The position numbers and the translations under genes are program-made. The notes under the pieces were generated by a model, which worked only from the letters and a program-made list of their open reading frames with translations, made no database searches and had not been told where the DNA came from. Below, piece by piece: positions 41,843 through 50,598 of a DNA stretch of 64,000 nucleotides (positions within the stretch are counted from its first letter, which is position 1; every line of letters starts with the position of its first letter). The DNA comes from Flaviflagellibacter rhizophilus (GTDB taxonomy: Bacteria > Pseudomonadota > Alphaproteobacteria > Rhizobiales > Methylopilaceae), in NCBI RefSeq assembly GCF_033898525.1, contig NZ_JAXAFJ010000004.1:124001-188000 (forward strand), written 5' to 3'.

Positions 41843-42937
41843 TCAAAGCGTCCGGCTGTTCTCCTCGAAGGGCAGGGCAACTCCGTAGGTGCCGGAGAAT
41901 TCGCGGAACGCTGCTTCGGTGGCGGGGTCGATGGGTGCGCCCTCGCGATCGCGAACGTCCGCCACCTCCCACTCCCGGTCTCCGGGGGCCAGCACACGGG
42001 CGCCCGGACGGGCCGGCGAGGCTCTCAGGGTCTCGACATAGCGCGTCATGAGACCTGAGAATTCGTGCCTCTCGACGATGGCGTCCGGCCGGATCGCCAT
42101 CACGAAGGCGCCCATGCGGCGGGGTGTGGACTTGTCCTCGCCGTTCATCGGCAGGATGTCGAAGTCGAGAGCCATTCCCGGCAGCACCGCGCACAGGATG
42201 GAGACGAGACCCGCAAGACCCGCGCCCTTGAAGCCCACCTCGTTGCCGAGCGGCGCGAGCATGTCGACATCTTCGGCGTCGAACGTGTCACGGCCTTCCT
42301 GATCGGAGGCCATGCCTTCCGGCACCGGGTGCTTCAGGCTCTTGTAGAGCTGGACGCGGTTGTACGTGATCGCGCTTGTCGCCATGTCGAGAAGCCAGGG
42401 ACGGCTCCCCTCGACAGGCACCGCGCAGGCGATGGGGTTGGTGCCATGGAAACGCTGCGCACCGTCGTGGAGCCGCATGAAACTGTCGGAATGACAGAGG
42501 GAGAGGCCGATAAAGCCGCGCTGCGCCGCCTCGTAGGCGAAGGCTCCGGCGGCACCGAAATGGGAGCTGTTGCGGATCGCAACCGCGCCGATCCCCAGCG
42601 TCTCCGCAAGCTCGATAGCGCGGCCCATCCCGACATAGGCGCCGAGCGCGCCATGTCCGTGATCGAGGTCGAGAGCGGCGATCGCCCCGAATTTGGAGGA
42701 GAAGCTCAAGCGGGGTGTCTTGTTGACCCGCCCGCCCTCGAGCACCGAGACGTAATGCGCGAGCAGGCGCACGCCGTGGCTGTCGACGCCCAGCCGCGTA
42801 CCATGCATCATCGCCCGCGTGACGGCATCGCATGTAGGCGCGTCGGCGCCCACCGCCGCGAGAACGTCCCGGCAGAACCGGTCCAGCCTGTCCAGGGAGA
42901 CGATCTGAGGGGCCGGAGATGGCGTGCCTTCGCTCAC
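41843..42937 (-). CDS. Ldh-family NAD(P)-dependent oxidoreductase (malate/L-lactate dehydrogenase type)
   Basis: A 364-residue enzyme of the YlbC/YjmC/ComC family: GVDSHGVRLLAHYV, RNSSHFGAAGAFAYEAA, GTNPIACAVP, DMATSAITYNR, GFKGAGLAGLVSIL. Members reduce or oxidise 2-hydroxy acids such as ureidoglycolate, 2,3-diketogulonate or aldonates. It starts with GTG at 42937 and overlaps the upstream SDR stop (GTGA). In this cluster it probably interconverts an aldonate and its 2-keto form. Confidence 0.88.
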   Translation of the reverse strand: MSEGTPSPAPQIVSLDRLDRFCRDVLAAVGADAPTCDAVTRAMMHGTRLGVDSHGVRLLAHYVSVLEGGRVNKTPRLSFSSKFGAIAALDLDHGHGALGAYVGMGRAIELAETLGIGAVAIRNSSHFGAAGAFAYEAAQRGFIGLSLCHSDSFMRLHDGAQRFHGTNPIACAVPVEGSRPWLLDMATSAITYNRVQLYKSLKHPVPEGMASDQEGRDTFDAEDVDMLAPLGNEVGFKGAGLAGLVSILCAVLPGMALDFDILPMNGEDKSTPRRMGAFVMAIRPDAIVERHEFSGLMTRYVETLRASPARPGARVLAPGDREWEVADVRDREGAPIDPATEAAFREFSGTYGVALPFEENSRTL

Positions 42938-43677
42938 AGGGTCTGCCCTCCGTCGATGACGAGGATCGTGCCCGTCATGAAGCTCGATTCATCGCTGGCG
43001 AGGTAAACCGCGGCCTTCGCCATCTCGTCCGGCGTGCCGAGGCGCCCCATGGCCTGACGCGCGATGAAGGCCTGGCGCGTCGCCTCCGGGTCTGCGGTTG
43101 CGGAAATCCGCTCGTCCAGCGAGGGCGATTGCGTGGTGCCCGGACACAGGGCGTTGCACCGGATGCCTTCCCCGATGAAGTCCCGGGCCACGGCCTTGGT
43201 GAGGCCAATCAACGCGGCCTTGCTGGTGCCGTAGGCCGCGCGGTTTGCGACACCCGAGATCGAGGAGGCAACCGAGGCGATGTTGACGATCGAGCCCCGC
43301 CGGCGCGCGATCATTCCGGGAAGCACCGCCTGCAGCAGGTGGTAACAGGCCGTGACGTTCTGGTCGAAGCTGCGCTGCCAGTCCTGCGGCGTGCAGTCGA
43401 GTATGGTGCCGTTGTGCACCCAGGCCGCGCAGTTCACGAGGATGTCGATCTCGCCGCCGGCGGACACCACGTCCATCACCTGCTGCCGGTCCGTCACGTC
43501 GAGTTCCGTCGGGGAGATGCGCGGTGAAATCGCCGGCAGGTCTGCCATCTTCGCGCCCGTCCGGCTGGCGGCGATGACCTCGGCTCCCTCGGCCGCAAAG
43601 GCGAGCGCGATGGCCCGGCCGATCCCCTGCCCCGCCCCAGTCACGAGGGCCCGCTTTCCCTGCAACCGCTCAGTCAT
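42934..43677 (-). CDS. SDR-family oxidoreductase
   Basis: A 247-residue classical short-chain dehydrogenase. Cofactor motif TGAGQGIG (about 13-20), NCAAWVHNG, catalytic Ser in NIASVASSIS, YGTSKAALIGL (Y-x3-K) and C-terminal FMTGTILVIDGGQTL. The acidic AASRTGAK after the second strand leaves NAD versus NADP open. ATG 43677 sits 20 bp after the upstream SDR. It probably acts on a sugar or sugar acid (2-keto-3-deoxy-acid or fructuronate-like) of the hexuronate cluster. Confidence 0.88.
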   Translation of the reverse strand: MTERLQGKRALVTGAGQGIGRAIALAFAAEGAEVIAASRTGAKMADLPAISPRISPTELDVTDRQQVMDVVSAGGEIDILVNCAAWVHNGTILDCTPQDWQRSFDQNVTACYHLLQAVLPGMIARRRGSIVNIASVASSISGVANRAAYGTSKAALIGLTKAVARDFIGEGIRCNALCPGTTQSPSLDERISATADPEATRQAFIARQAMGRLGTPDEMAKAAVYLASDESSFMTGTILVIDGGQTL

Positions 43678-43697
43678 GCCCTGTTCTCCGTTTCGCA

Positions 43698-44573
43698 TCA
43701 GACACCCGCATAGGCCATGAAGCCGCCATCCACCGGCACCGTGATCCCGGTGACGAAGCCGGAGCGCTGCTCATCCACCAGCCACAGCAGCGTTCCCAGC
43801 AGGTCCTCCGGGGTGCCAAGCCGGCGCATCGGCGTGCGGCTCAGGACTTTCTCTGCGCGCGGCGTGAAGGAGCCATCAGGCTGGGTCAGCAGCGCCCGGT
43901 TCTGCTCGGTGAGGAAGAAGCCCGGCGCGATGGCGTTGACCCGGATGCCGACATCCGCGAGATGCACCGCGAGCCACTTCGTGATGCTGTCGACGCCTGC
44001 CTTTCCGGCGGAGTAGGCCGGCACCTTGGTGATGGGCACCTGCGCCGCCATCGACGAGATGTTGATGACGCTTGCACCGGGACGGTCGATCATGCCGCGC
44101 GCAAAGACCTGCGTCGGCAGCCATGTCCCCAGCAGGTTGAGATCGAGCACATGGCCGAACCCTTCCGAAGTGATGTCGAAGAAGGTCTGCACCGTCTCGT
44201 CGTCGAGGTCGGACGCCTTCAGCACCTCCGTACCCGTGTTGCCCTTGGGATGCCCGCCGCCCGCGCCGTTGATCAGAATGTCCGCCGGGCCGAACGCGTC
44301 TCCCACCTCGATGTGCAACCGGGCGAGCGCCGCCGGATCGAGAACGTCGCAGGAAAACGCGCGCGCCGTGCCGCCGCTGGACGCGATGGCACGCACCACA
44401 TCGTCGCTCTTCTCCAGCGAGCGTCCGACCACCGCCACCTTGACCCCGTGGCGTGCGAGTTCCACGGCCATGGCGCCGCACAGGACGCCGCTGCCGCCCG
44501 TCACCACCGCAACGCGACCGGCGAGCTGTGCCTGCAGGGCGAAGGCCGGGGGCTGCTGGCGTGCGTCCGTCAC
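43698..44573 (-). CDS. SDR-family D-mannonate oxidoreductase-like protein
   Basis: A 291-residue SDR. It has TGGSGVLCGAMAVELARHG as nucleotide-binding motif, INGAGGGHPKGNTG, a 12-residue insertion (TEVLKASDLDDETV) typical of the fructuronate-reductase-like SDRs, NISSMAAQVP and YSAGKAGV as catalytic Ser and Y-x3-K, and FVTGITVPVDGGF. Start is GTG 44573, which overlaps the isomerase stop (GTGA). If it reduces fructuronate to mannonate it duplicates UxuB (52727-54217) with a different enzyme family. Confidence 0.8.
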   Translation of the reverse strand: MTDARQQPPAFALQAQLAGRVAVVTGGSGVLCGAMAVELARHGVKVAVVGRSLEKSDDVVRAIASSGGTARAFSCDVLDPAALARLHIEVGDAFGPADILINGAGGGHPKGNTGTEVLKASDLDDETVQTFFDITSEGFGHVLDLNLLGTWLPTQVFARGMIDRPGASVINISSMAAQVPITKVPAYSAGKAGVDSITKWLAVHLADVGIRVNAIAPGFFLTEQNRALLTQPDGSFTPRAEKVLSRTPMRRLGTPEDLLGTLLWLVDEQRSGFVTGITVPVDGGFMAYAGV

Positions 44574-45382
44574 AGGCAGCCTTTCAGGAAGCGCTGCGCC
44601 TGGCGCGCCGCAGTGTCGGGGTCGGGCAATCCCAGGCACTCGACCGAGAGGACACCGGTGTAGCCGGCGTCTTTCAGAGCGGAGATGGTTCCTCCAAAAT
44701 CGTAGTGCGCGGTGCCGGGTGCTCGCCGGTTGCTGTCGGCGACATGGACGTGGCCGATGCGCGACCCTGCCGCAGCGATGTTCGCCGCGATCCGGTCCTC
44801 CTCGACATTCATGTGAAAGGTGTCGATGTGGAGCTTCAGCCGATCGGAGCCGAAGCCCTCGATGAACGTTGTGGTTTCCGCGAGGGTGTTGAAGATGTCG
44901 CTCTCGTAGCGATTGACCGCCTCCAGCACGAGCGTGACCCCGGCCCTCTCGGCGCGGGCGATGAGGTGGCGCAACGCCTCCGTAAGACGCTGGAGGTAGA
45001 GGGTGCGCTCCCCGACATCGCGCACCTGCCCCTTGATCAGACCGATGATGACCACGCAGTCCAGCCGCGCAGCGAGATCGATGAAGTGCTCGAGCCGATG
45101 GAGCGCCGTCGCACGCTTGGGCTCCTCGGGATGAACGAGGGTCACGCCGTCGCGCAGGAAGGCAAGGCCCGTCCCTATCGAGGACACGCGGATGCCGGCG
45201 TCACGGCAGCCCTCGAGGATAGCCTCCGCGTCGACTTCGGCGGGGTCCGCGATGTGGAGTTCGATAGCGTCGAAGCCGAGCTCGGCCGCGTGGGGAATGG
45301 ACTGGGCGAAGGGCCCGCGCAGCACGAAGGGCGCGCCAGGCGCCGCCTCTTCCACTGCCGTGATCGCCAAAGACAAACTCAT
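44570..45382 (-). CDS. Sugar isomerase/epimerase (xylose-isomerase-like TIM barrel)
   Basis: A 270-residue TIM-barrel protein with metal motifs LEAVNRYESD, HIDTFHMNVEE, HVHVADSNRRAPG and LSVECLG. It shares VNRYES and DTFHMN with the gene at 38091-38939, so the two are paralogues in one operon. ATG 45382 fits the family; 45397 adds five residues. The DSNR-APG motif suggests a different substrate from its paralogue, as in the L-ribulose or hydroxypyruvate isomerase branches. Confidence 0.85.
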   Translation of the reverse strand: MSLSLAITAVEEAAPGAPFVLRGPFAQSIPHAAELGFDAIELHIADPAEVDAEAILEGCRDAGIRVSSIGTGLAFLRDGVTLVHPEEPKRATALHRLEHFIDLAARLDCVVIIGLIKGQVRDVGERTLYLQRLTEALRHLIARAERAGVTLVLEAVNRYESDIFNTLAETTTFIEGFGSDRLKLHIDTFHMNVEEDRIAANIAAAGSRIGHVHVADSNRRAPGTAHYDFGGTISALKDAGYTGVLSVECLGLPDPDTAARQAQRFLKGCL

Positions 45383-45463
45383 TGAGCGGCCTCCCAACCG
45401 ATTCCTGCGCTCTGCGCGGCGCTTCTCTTGTTCCGTTGCCGCCTTTGGCGGTGTTTCGGCTCG

Positions 45464-46204
45464 CTAGACGAAGATCTCCCTATGTCGGGCGAAGATTTCC
45501 TCGCGGAATTCTTCGAGCATCTTCAAGTGCAGACGCAGCTCCTCTGTGGTGCGCTCCACATCGTTCTTGCGGATCGCGTCGAGGATCTTCCAGTGACCGT
45601 CGATCGCTTCCTGTTCGTGATGGGCTTCCTGCAGTTCGAGGTAGCGCACCCGGTTGAGATGGGCGCGCACGTCGTGGATGAACGACAGGAGGATGGCGTT
45701 TCCCGCCAGATCGAGAATGACGTTGTGAAAGGCGACGTCGAGCTGGGTGAACGCGAGATAATCCCTGCTGACGACGGTTCCTTCCTGCTGGCGCAGGATG
45801 TCGAGGATCTTGCGTTCCGCTTCCTGGTAGACGGGATCCGCGGCGTTCCAGGCTTTCGCCACTTCGCCGAACGCGCTGATCTCCAGGCTTTCCCGCACGA
45901 ACTGCGCCTGTTTCACCTTTGCGATCGACAGCTCCGCCACGAGGGCGCCGCGCTGCGGCAGGATCTGGAGCAGATCCTCGTGCGACAATTGCAGAAAGGC
46001 CTGGTGCACAGGCGTGCGGCTGACGCCCAGCTCCTCGGCAACGGCGACTTCCGAGATCAGGCTGCCCGGCCGGTAGACAAGCGTCACGATGCGCTTGCGC
46101 AGCTCGTCATAGACGAGGGTGTCGAGCGTCGTGCGCGGCACCAGCAGCGGTGTCACCTTGCCGCCGGGACGCCGCTTAGGCATCTGGCTTGCGACGGAAT
46201 TCAT
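45464..46204 (-). CDS. GntR-family regulator, FCD subfamily
   Basis: A 246-residue regulator. The winged helix is TLVYDELRKRIVTLVYRPG ... SEVAVAEELGVSRTPVHQAFLQL; the FCD effector domain (about 100-240) shows DVAFHNVILDLAGN and the metal-binding His residues at HWKILDAI and RLHLKML. Its ATG overlaps the stop of the upstream enolase-superfamily gene (ATGA), so it is co-transcribed and probably autoregulated. The palindrome 28-51 bp before that gene (47365-47388) is its likely operator. A CCGCC-AAA-GGCGG hairpin after its stop could attenuate read-through. Confidence 0.9.
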   Translation of the reverse strand: MNSVASQMPKRRPGGKVTPLLVPRTTLDTLVYDELRKRIVTLVYRPGSLISEVAVAEELGVSRTPVHQAFLQLSHEDLLQILPQRGALVAELSIAKVKQAQFVRESLEISAFGEVAKAWNAADPVYQEAERKILDILRQQEGTVVSRDYLAFTQLDVAFHNVILDLAGNAILLSFIHDVRAHLNRVRYLELQEAHHEQEAIDGHWKILDAIRKNDVERTTEELRLHLKMLEEFREEIFARHREIFV

Positions 46205-47337
46205 TTGCTGCCTCCCATGAAGGCCGCGCGGGCGCGTTCGCCTGTCAGCTCGTGCGGCTTCAGGGCGGCCTTGTTCAGCACGATCCCGTGGCCCGGGCGG
46301 TCGGGCGGCACGCCGATGCCGTTCACGACGGCGATAGGCTCTTCCAGGAGGCCGAGTTCGGTCAGGCTGCCGCCGATGACGTTTTCCAGCATGAAGGCAT
46401 TGGGAACGCCGCACAGGAGATGCAGCGACAACTCCATCATGAAGTGCGGCGCGACAGGGCGGCCGAACGCCTGCGCCAGATGGGCGATCTTGAGCCATTC
46501 GGTGATGCCGCCGACGAAGGCGACGTCCGCCTGAACGATGTCGACGGCATCCGCGCGCAGATACTCCAGCACCTGATGGCGGCTGTAGAGGCTCTCTCCC
46601 AAAGCGATGGGCGTGCGGATGGCGCGGCGCAGGGCGGCGTGCCCGGGCACGTCGTTGTAGAGCAAAGGCTCCTCGATCCAGCCAAGGTTGAACGCGTCGA
46701 GCTGCGGGGCTTTCACGATCGCCTCCGACGCGCTCCATTTCTGGTTGAGGTCGACGAACAGCCGGCCCGAGGGGCCGAGCGCCTCCCGCACCCGCGCCAC
46801 TCGCTCCAGATCCTCGGCGAAATCCTCTTTGCCGACCTTGATCTTGACCGCGCCGTAACCGCGATCCCGATAATCCGCGATGCGCGCGACGAGATCCTCG
46901 ACCCGGTCCTCGGCGCTCAGATTGATCTCGCTGATGTAGGCCGGGATGCTGTCGCGGGCGCCGCCGAGCAGCTTATGGAGCGGCTGGCCGGTGCTCTTGC
47001 CGATGAGGTCCCACACCGCGATGTCGAACGCCGCGATGGCCATGGAATTGAGCCCAAGGCCAAGGCGGCGCGACTGGCGGTTGAGCCGCTCCCAGATCCG
47101 CTCGTAGTCGCGGGCATCCATGCCGAGCACAAGATTGGCGAGATAATCCCGCGCGAGGCTCAGCATGGCCGTGCCGCCGATGTCGACGGTGTAGCTCAGC
47201 CCCATGCCCCGCAGGCCGCTTCGTGTCTGCAGTTCGACCACGAGGAATTCGAGCCTTCCGACGCGGTTCGTCGCGTCTTCCCACGGCGAAGCCGGCGGGA
47301 GACTGTAGGCCTGAACATCAACGTGCGTGATCTGCAT
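46201..47337 (-). CDS. Enolase-superfamily acid-sugar dehydratase (mandelate racemase group)
   Basis: A 378-residue enzyme. Catalytic and metal residues are visible in order: KIKVG (K165/K167), VDLNQKW (D196), IEEPL (E222), LGES (E248), QADVAFVGGITEW (D271) and APHFMM (H298). The KxK plus Asp-His dyad places it in the mandelate-racemase subgroup, most of which dehydrate acid sugars such as galactarate or glucarate to 2-keto-3-deoxy acids. ATG 47337 is the family start. The product would feed the KDG/KDPG route in this cluster. Confidence 0.88.
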   Translation of the reverse strand: MQITHVDVQAYSLPPASPWEDATNRVGRLEFLVVELQTRSGLRGMGLSYTVDIGGTAMLSLARDYLANLVLGMDARDYERIWERLNRQSRRLGLGLNSMAIAAFDIAVWDLIGKSTGQPLHKLLGGARDSIPAYISEINLSAEDRVEDLVARIADYRDRGYGAVKIKVGKEDFAEDLERVARVREALGPSGRLFVDLNQKWSASEAIVKAPQLDAFNLGWIEEPLLYNDVPGHAALRRAIRTPIALGESLYSRHQVLEYLRADAVDIVQADVAFVGGITEWLKIAHLAQAFGRPVAPHFMMELSLHLLCGVPNAFMLENVIGGSLTELGLLEEPIAVVNGIGVPPDRPGHGIVLNKAALKPHELTGERARAAFMGGSK

Positions 47338-47364
47338 GAGCGGCTTTCGTGACCGGCGCAGCCA

Positions 47365-47388
47365 AGCTTGCACACTTGCATGCAAGCT
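47365..47388. promoter_or_regulatory. Candidate GntR operator upstream of the acid-sugar dehydratase gene
   Basis: AGCTTGCA (47365-47372) and TGCAAGCT (47381-47388) are exact inverted repeats, and within them CTTGCATGCAAG (47375-47386) is a perfect 12-bp palindrome. Several TTGCA half-sites are thus packed in 24 bp, 28 bp upstream of the start codon, as expected for a dimeric GntR/FCD regulator; the gene immediately downstream in the operon encodes one. Confidence 0.55.
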
Positions 47389-47463
47389 GCAAGCGAGGTC
47401 GGCCCTCCACGGGGAGACATTCCAGAAGCGATGCTGTCTGACCCCTGCCGACGCGTGCGCGGC

Positions 47464-48990
47464 CTACATCACCGCGCCGATTTGCCAGGGCACGAATTCG
47501 TTGCGGCCATAGCCCAGCAGTTCCGATTTCGTCCGCTCGCCGGATGCCACCGCCAGCACGGCCTCGAAGATCTCACGGCCCTTATCCTCAAGGCTGACGC
47601 CTTCGATGATGTCCCCGCAATTGAGATCCATGTCGTCGGTCATGCGGGCATAGAGTTCGCTGTTGGTGGCGAGCTTGATCGTCGGCACCGGCTTGCCTCC
47701 ATAGGCGGAGCCGCGGCCGGTTGTGAAACACAGGATGTTGGCGCCGCCGGCAACCTGCCCGGTGGCCGCCACCGGGTCATACCCCGGCGTGTCCATGTAG
47801 ACGAAGCCCTTGCGGTCGATGCGCTCGGCATAGCGGTATACGCCGCGCAACGTGGAATTGCCGCCCTTGGCGACGGCGCCGAGCGACTTCTCCAGAATGG
47901 TCGTCAGCCCGCCAGCTTTGTTGCCGGGCGACGGATTGTTGTTCATCTCCCCGCCGTTGCGCTGCGTGTATTCTTCCCACCAGTGGATAAGATCGACGAT
48001 CTTCTGGCCCACTTCCGCGCTCTCGGCGCGGCGGGTCAGCAGGTGTTCGGCGCCGTAGATTTCCGGCGTTTCCGACAGGATTGCGGTGCCGCCCTGCCGC
48101 ACCAGCATGTCGGCCGCGATGCCGAGAGCCGGATTGGCGGTGAGGCCGGAATAGCCGTCTGACCCGCCGCATTGCAGGGCAAGGGTCAACTCGCGGGCTG
48201 GCAGGGGTTCACGGATCGACCGCGCGGCGAAGGGGAGCATCCCCCTGATGCGCGCCACACCCGCCTCGACGGCTTTCCGCGTTCCGCCGATCTCCTGGAT
48301 CGTCAGCGACTGGAAATGATCGCCCTCGGCGATCTTGTAGGTGTCCTTCATGCGCGGGATCTGGAACACCTCGCAGCCGAGACCAACCAGAAGTGTGGCT
48401 GCGAAATTGGGATGGCTGGCATAGCCCCATTGCGTGCGCGACAGCACGTCGAAGGCCTCGCCCCGCCCGGCCATGCCGCAGCCCTGGCTGTGGGGCAGCG
48501 GCACGATGCCGTCGATGCCGGGATAATCGGAGAGGATACCCGAGCGCGTGATCTCGTCGGCGATGTAGTCGACGACCGTTGCGGAGCAATTCACCGAGGA
48601 CAGAATGCCAATATAGTTCCGGGTGCCGGTGCGGCCATCGGCCCGCCGGAACCCCTTGAAGAAGGCGGGCACCTCGCCCTGCCGCAACTCCTCCACCGGT
48701 CCGGCTTCGGCCGCAAAGGCATAGTCGCGCTGGAAGTCGTCTCCCATCGTCACGTTCTTCTCATGCACCCATTCACCGGGGCGAATGTCCTCCGCGGCAA
48801 AGCCGATGGTCTGGCCGAACTTGAGTATCGGTTCACCCCGGAAAATGGCGCGACTGGCAACCTTGTGGCTGCGGGGCACCCGCGCCAGCGCGACCACGCC
48901 GGACTCCACAGCTGTGCCGGCAGGCAGGTCCGCGATCGCCACCACCACATTATCCTGCGGGTTGAGGCGCAGCGTCTTCTTCACCGTCAT
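47464..48990 (-). CDS. uxaA: UxaA/GarD-family altronate or galactarate dehydratase
   Basis: A 508-residue dehydratase. Residues 1-95 form the SAF-like domain (NPQDNVVVAIADLPAGTAV), followed by the UxaA catalytic part: GRTGTRNYIGILSSVNCSAT, PLPHSQGCGMAG, LGCEVFQIP, LQCGGSDGYSGLTANPALG, ETPEIYGAEHLL, NPSPGNKAGGLTTILEKSLG. The full two-domain length matches UxaA and GarD; altronate is favoured because UxaC, UxuB and UxuA are in the same cluster, but galactarate remains possible. AGGAGG lies just before the ATG, inside the end of the preceding short ORF. Confidence 0.88.
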   Translation of the reverse strand: MTVKKTLRLNPQDNVVVAIADLPAGTAVESGVVALARVPRSHKVASRAIFRGEPILKFGQTIGFAAEDIRPGEWVHEKNVTMGDDFQRDYAFAAEAGPVEELRQGEVPAFFKGFRRADGRTGTRNYIGILSSVNCSATVVDYIADEITRSGILSDYPGIDGIVPLPHSQGCGMAGRGEAFDVLSRTQWGYASHPNFAATLLVGLGCEVFQIPRMKDTYKIAEGDHFQSLTIQEIGGTRKAVEAGVARIRGMLPFAARSIREPLPARELTLALQCGGSDGYSGLTANPALGIAADMLVRQGGTAILSETPEIYGAEHLLTRRAESAEVGQKIVDLIHWWEEYTQRNGGEMNNNPSPGNKAGGLTTILEKSLGAVAKGGNSTLRGVYRYAERIDRKGFVYMDTPGYDPVAATGQVAGGANILCFTTGRGSAYGGKPVPTIKLATNSELYARMTDDMDLNCGDIIEGVSLEDKGREIFEAVLAVASGERTKSELLGYGRNEFVPWQIGAVM

Positions 48991-48991
48991 G

Positions 48992-49150
48992 TCAGACCTC
49001 CAGGATCGCGTCGATCACGCCGGCATCCGGTTGTGGCCAATCAAAGAACGACCTGATGCCAGTCATCGTGGCGGCCGCGCGAGGTCCTAAGGCTGCGCAT
49101 TCCGGCTGAGGGAGCAGGCGACCGGGCGTGTCGCAGACCACGGCCTTCAT
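48992..49150 (-). pseudogene. Short ORF, likely remnant of a zinc-type alcohol dehydrogenase gene
   Basis: The 52-codon frame opens MKAVVCDTPGRL, the usual N-terminus of zinc-dependent sugar-alcohol/idonate dehydrogenases (MKAxVCxxPGxL). The rest, ending FFDWPQPDAGVIDAILEV, does not continue that fold, so the gene appears to have lost its interior or to be fused to another tail. It has no zinc motif and is far shorter than the family's 340 residues. It ends one base before the dehydratase ATG, whose ribosome site it contains, so its translation may be retained for coupling. Confidence 0.5.
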
Positions 49151-49179
49151 GGGGTGTTCTCTCCGGGTCCGCATCAAGG

Positions 49180-50376
49180 TCACCTCAGTCCGAACTCCGC
49201 ATGTGCGAGGGCGCGCTCGATGCCCCTGAGTTCCGCAAGCCCCTTCAGCCGGCCAATGGCGGGATAGCCGGGCTGGGCACCGCGCGTCATGTCGTCGAGT
49301 ATTTCCTGACCGTGATCCGGCCGCATGGGGATGCGGTGATCCTCCCTGCCCTCCGACCGGCGCCGCTTTTCCTCCGCCAGGAGAGCCGCGATGACGGCCA
49401 CCATGTCGGTGCCGCCCTCCAGATGCTCGTCCTCGAAGAAGGAGCATGGCACGCCCTCTTCGTCACGGGTGACGTTGCGCAGGTGCACGAAGTGGATCCG
49501 TGATGCGAAGCGGGCTGCAATCGCAGGCAGATCGTTGTCCGCGCGTGCGCCAAGTGACCCCGTGCACAAGGTGACGCCGTTTGCGGGGCGGTCGACGGCC
49601 TCCAGCATATAGGAATAGTCGGCTTCCGTGGAAAGGATGCGCGGCAGGCCGAGCAGCGGCCACGGCGGATCGTCTGGATGCGCGCAGATATTGATGCCGA
49701 CCTCTTCGGCAACGGGGACGACCTCGCTGAGGAAGTCGATGAGGTGAGCCTGCAGCCTGCCGCGGTCGACGCCCTGATAGGAGCGCAGCTTGTCCAGCAA
49801 TTGCTGCAGCGTGTAGCCGTCCGCCGAGCCGGGCAGACCGGCGCCGATGTTGCGGCCGAGCGCGGAAATCCGCCCATCCGGCATCTCCGCAAAGCGCCGG
49901 GCCGCAGCCTCCACCAGCCGTTCCGGGTAATCCCGGACGGCATCTGGTCGCGCCAGAATGTGGATGTCGAAGGCGATGAAGTCGGTGAGGTCGAAGCGCA
50001 TCGCGCGCGCACCGTGGCGGGTTTCCCAGCGCAGGTCCGTGCGCGTCCAGTCCAGCACGGGCATGAAATTGTAGCACACCGTGCGAATGCCGCTGGCCGA
50101 GAGGCGCCGTAGCGTCTCCTGCCAGTTGGCAATATGCGTGCGCCAATCCCCGCTCTGGGTCTTGATCTCTTCCGAGACGGGCACGCTTTCCACCACGTCC
50201 CACACCAGACCGCCGGTCCTGATCTCATCATGGCGCCGGAGGATTTCACCGGTCGGCCACACGGCGCCGGTCGGGATGTGGTGCAGCGCGCTGACAATGC
50301 CCTCCGCGCCGGCCTGCGCTGCGTCCCGGACCATTACCTTGTCGACCGGCCCGAACCATCGCCACGTATGTCTCAT
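49180..50376 (-). CDS. uxuA: Mannonate dehydratase
   Basis: A 398-residue enzyme converting D-mannonate to 2-keto-3-deoxy-gluconate. Characteristic segments are MRHTWRWFGPVDKV, HHIPTGAVW, VCYNFMPVLDWTRTDL, NICAHPDDPPWPLLGLPRI (metal ligands), NGVTLCTGSLGA, RIHFVHLRNV and MRPDHGQEILDD. It acts downstream of UxuB and upstream of KdgK. It is divergent from the GntR-uxaC-uxuB-kdgK-eda operon and heads the long minus-strand operon. ATG 50376 gives the conserved N-terminus. Confidence 0.95.
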   Translation of the reverse strand: MRHTWRWFGPVDKVMVRDAAQAGAEGIVSALHHIPTGAVWPTGEILRRHDEIRTGGLVWDVVESVPVSEEIKTQSGDWRTHIANWQETLRRLSASGIRTVCYNFMPVLDWTRTDLRWETRHGARAMRFDLTDFIAFDIHILARPDAVRDYPERLVEAAARRFAEMPDGRISALGRNIGAGLPGSADGYTLQQLLDKLRSYQGVDRGRLQAHLIDFLSEVVPVAEEVGINICAHPDDPPWPLLGLPRILSTEADYSYMLEAVDRPANGVTLCTGSLGARADNDLPAIAARFASRIHFVHLRNVTRDEEGVPCSFFEDEHLEGGTDMVAVIAALLAEEKRRRSEGREDHRIPMRPDHGQEILDDMTRGAQPGYPAIGRLKGLAELRGIERALAHAEFGLR

Positions 50377-50556
50377 CCCATGTCCTTCAGTTGTTCGTCC
50401 TGCGAGCCGGGTCGATCTGCACCCTTCAGGCGCCGGACCGGTCCTTAGCCTGTTCGAAGTTTTCCAGCGCGCCACTGAACGGGAAGAGGCGCGACTCTCG
50501 CACTCCGCACGCCGAGATCGTTCTCCAGAGCGCTGAGGGCGCTTGCCCTCTCGATA

Positions 50557-50572
50557 TACTAATATATGAGTA
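50557..50572. promoter_or_regulatory. Candidate operator between uxuA and the divergent gntR-uxaC operon
   Basis: TACTAATATATGAGTA is a 16-bp dyad with one mismatched pair, in the only AT-rich stretch of the 222-bp intergenic region, 27 bp before the gntR start. It could also include a -10-like TAATAT. An FCD regulator bound here would control both divergent hexuronate operons. Confidence 0.5.
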
Positions 50573-50598
50573 ACTGAAGATATAGATGGAGTGATGGC

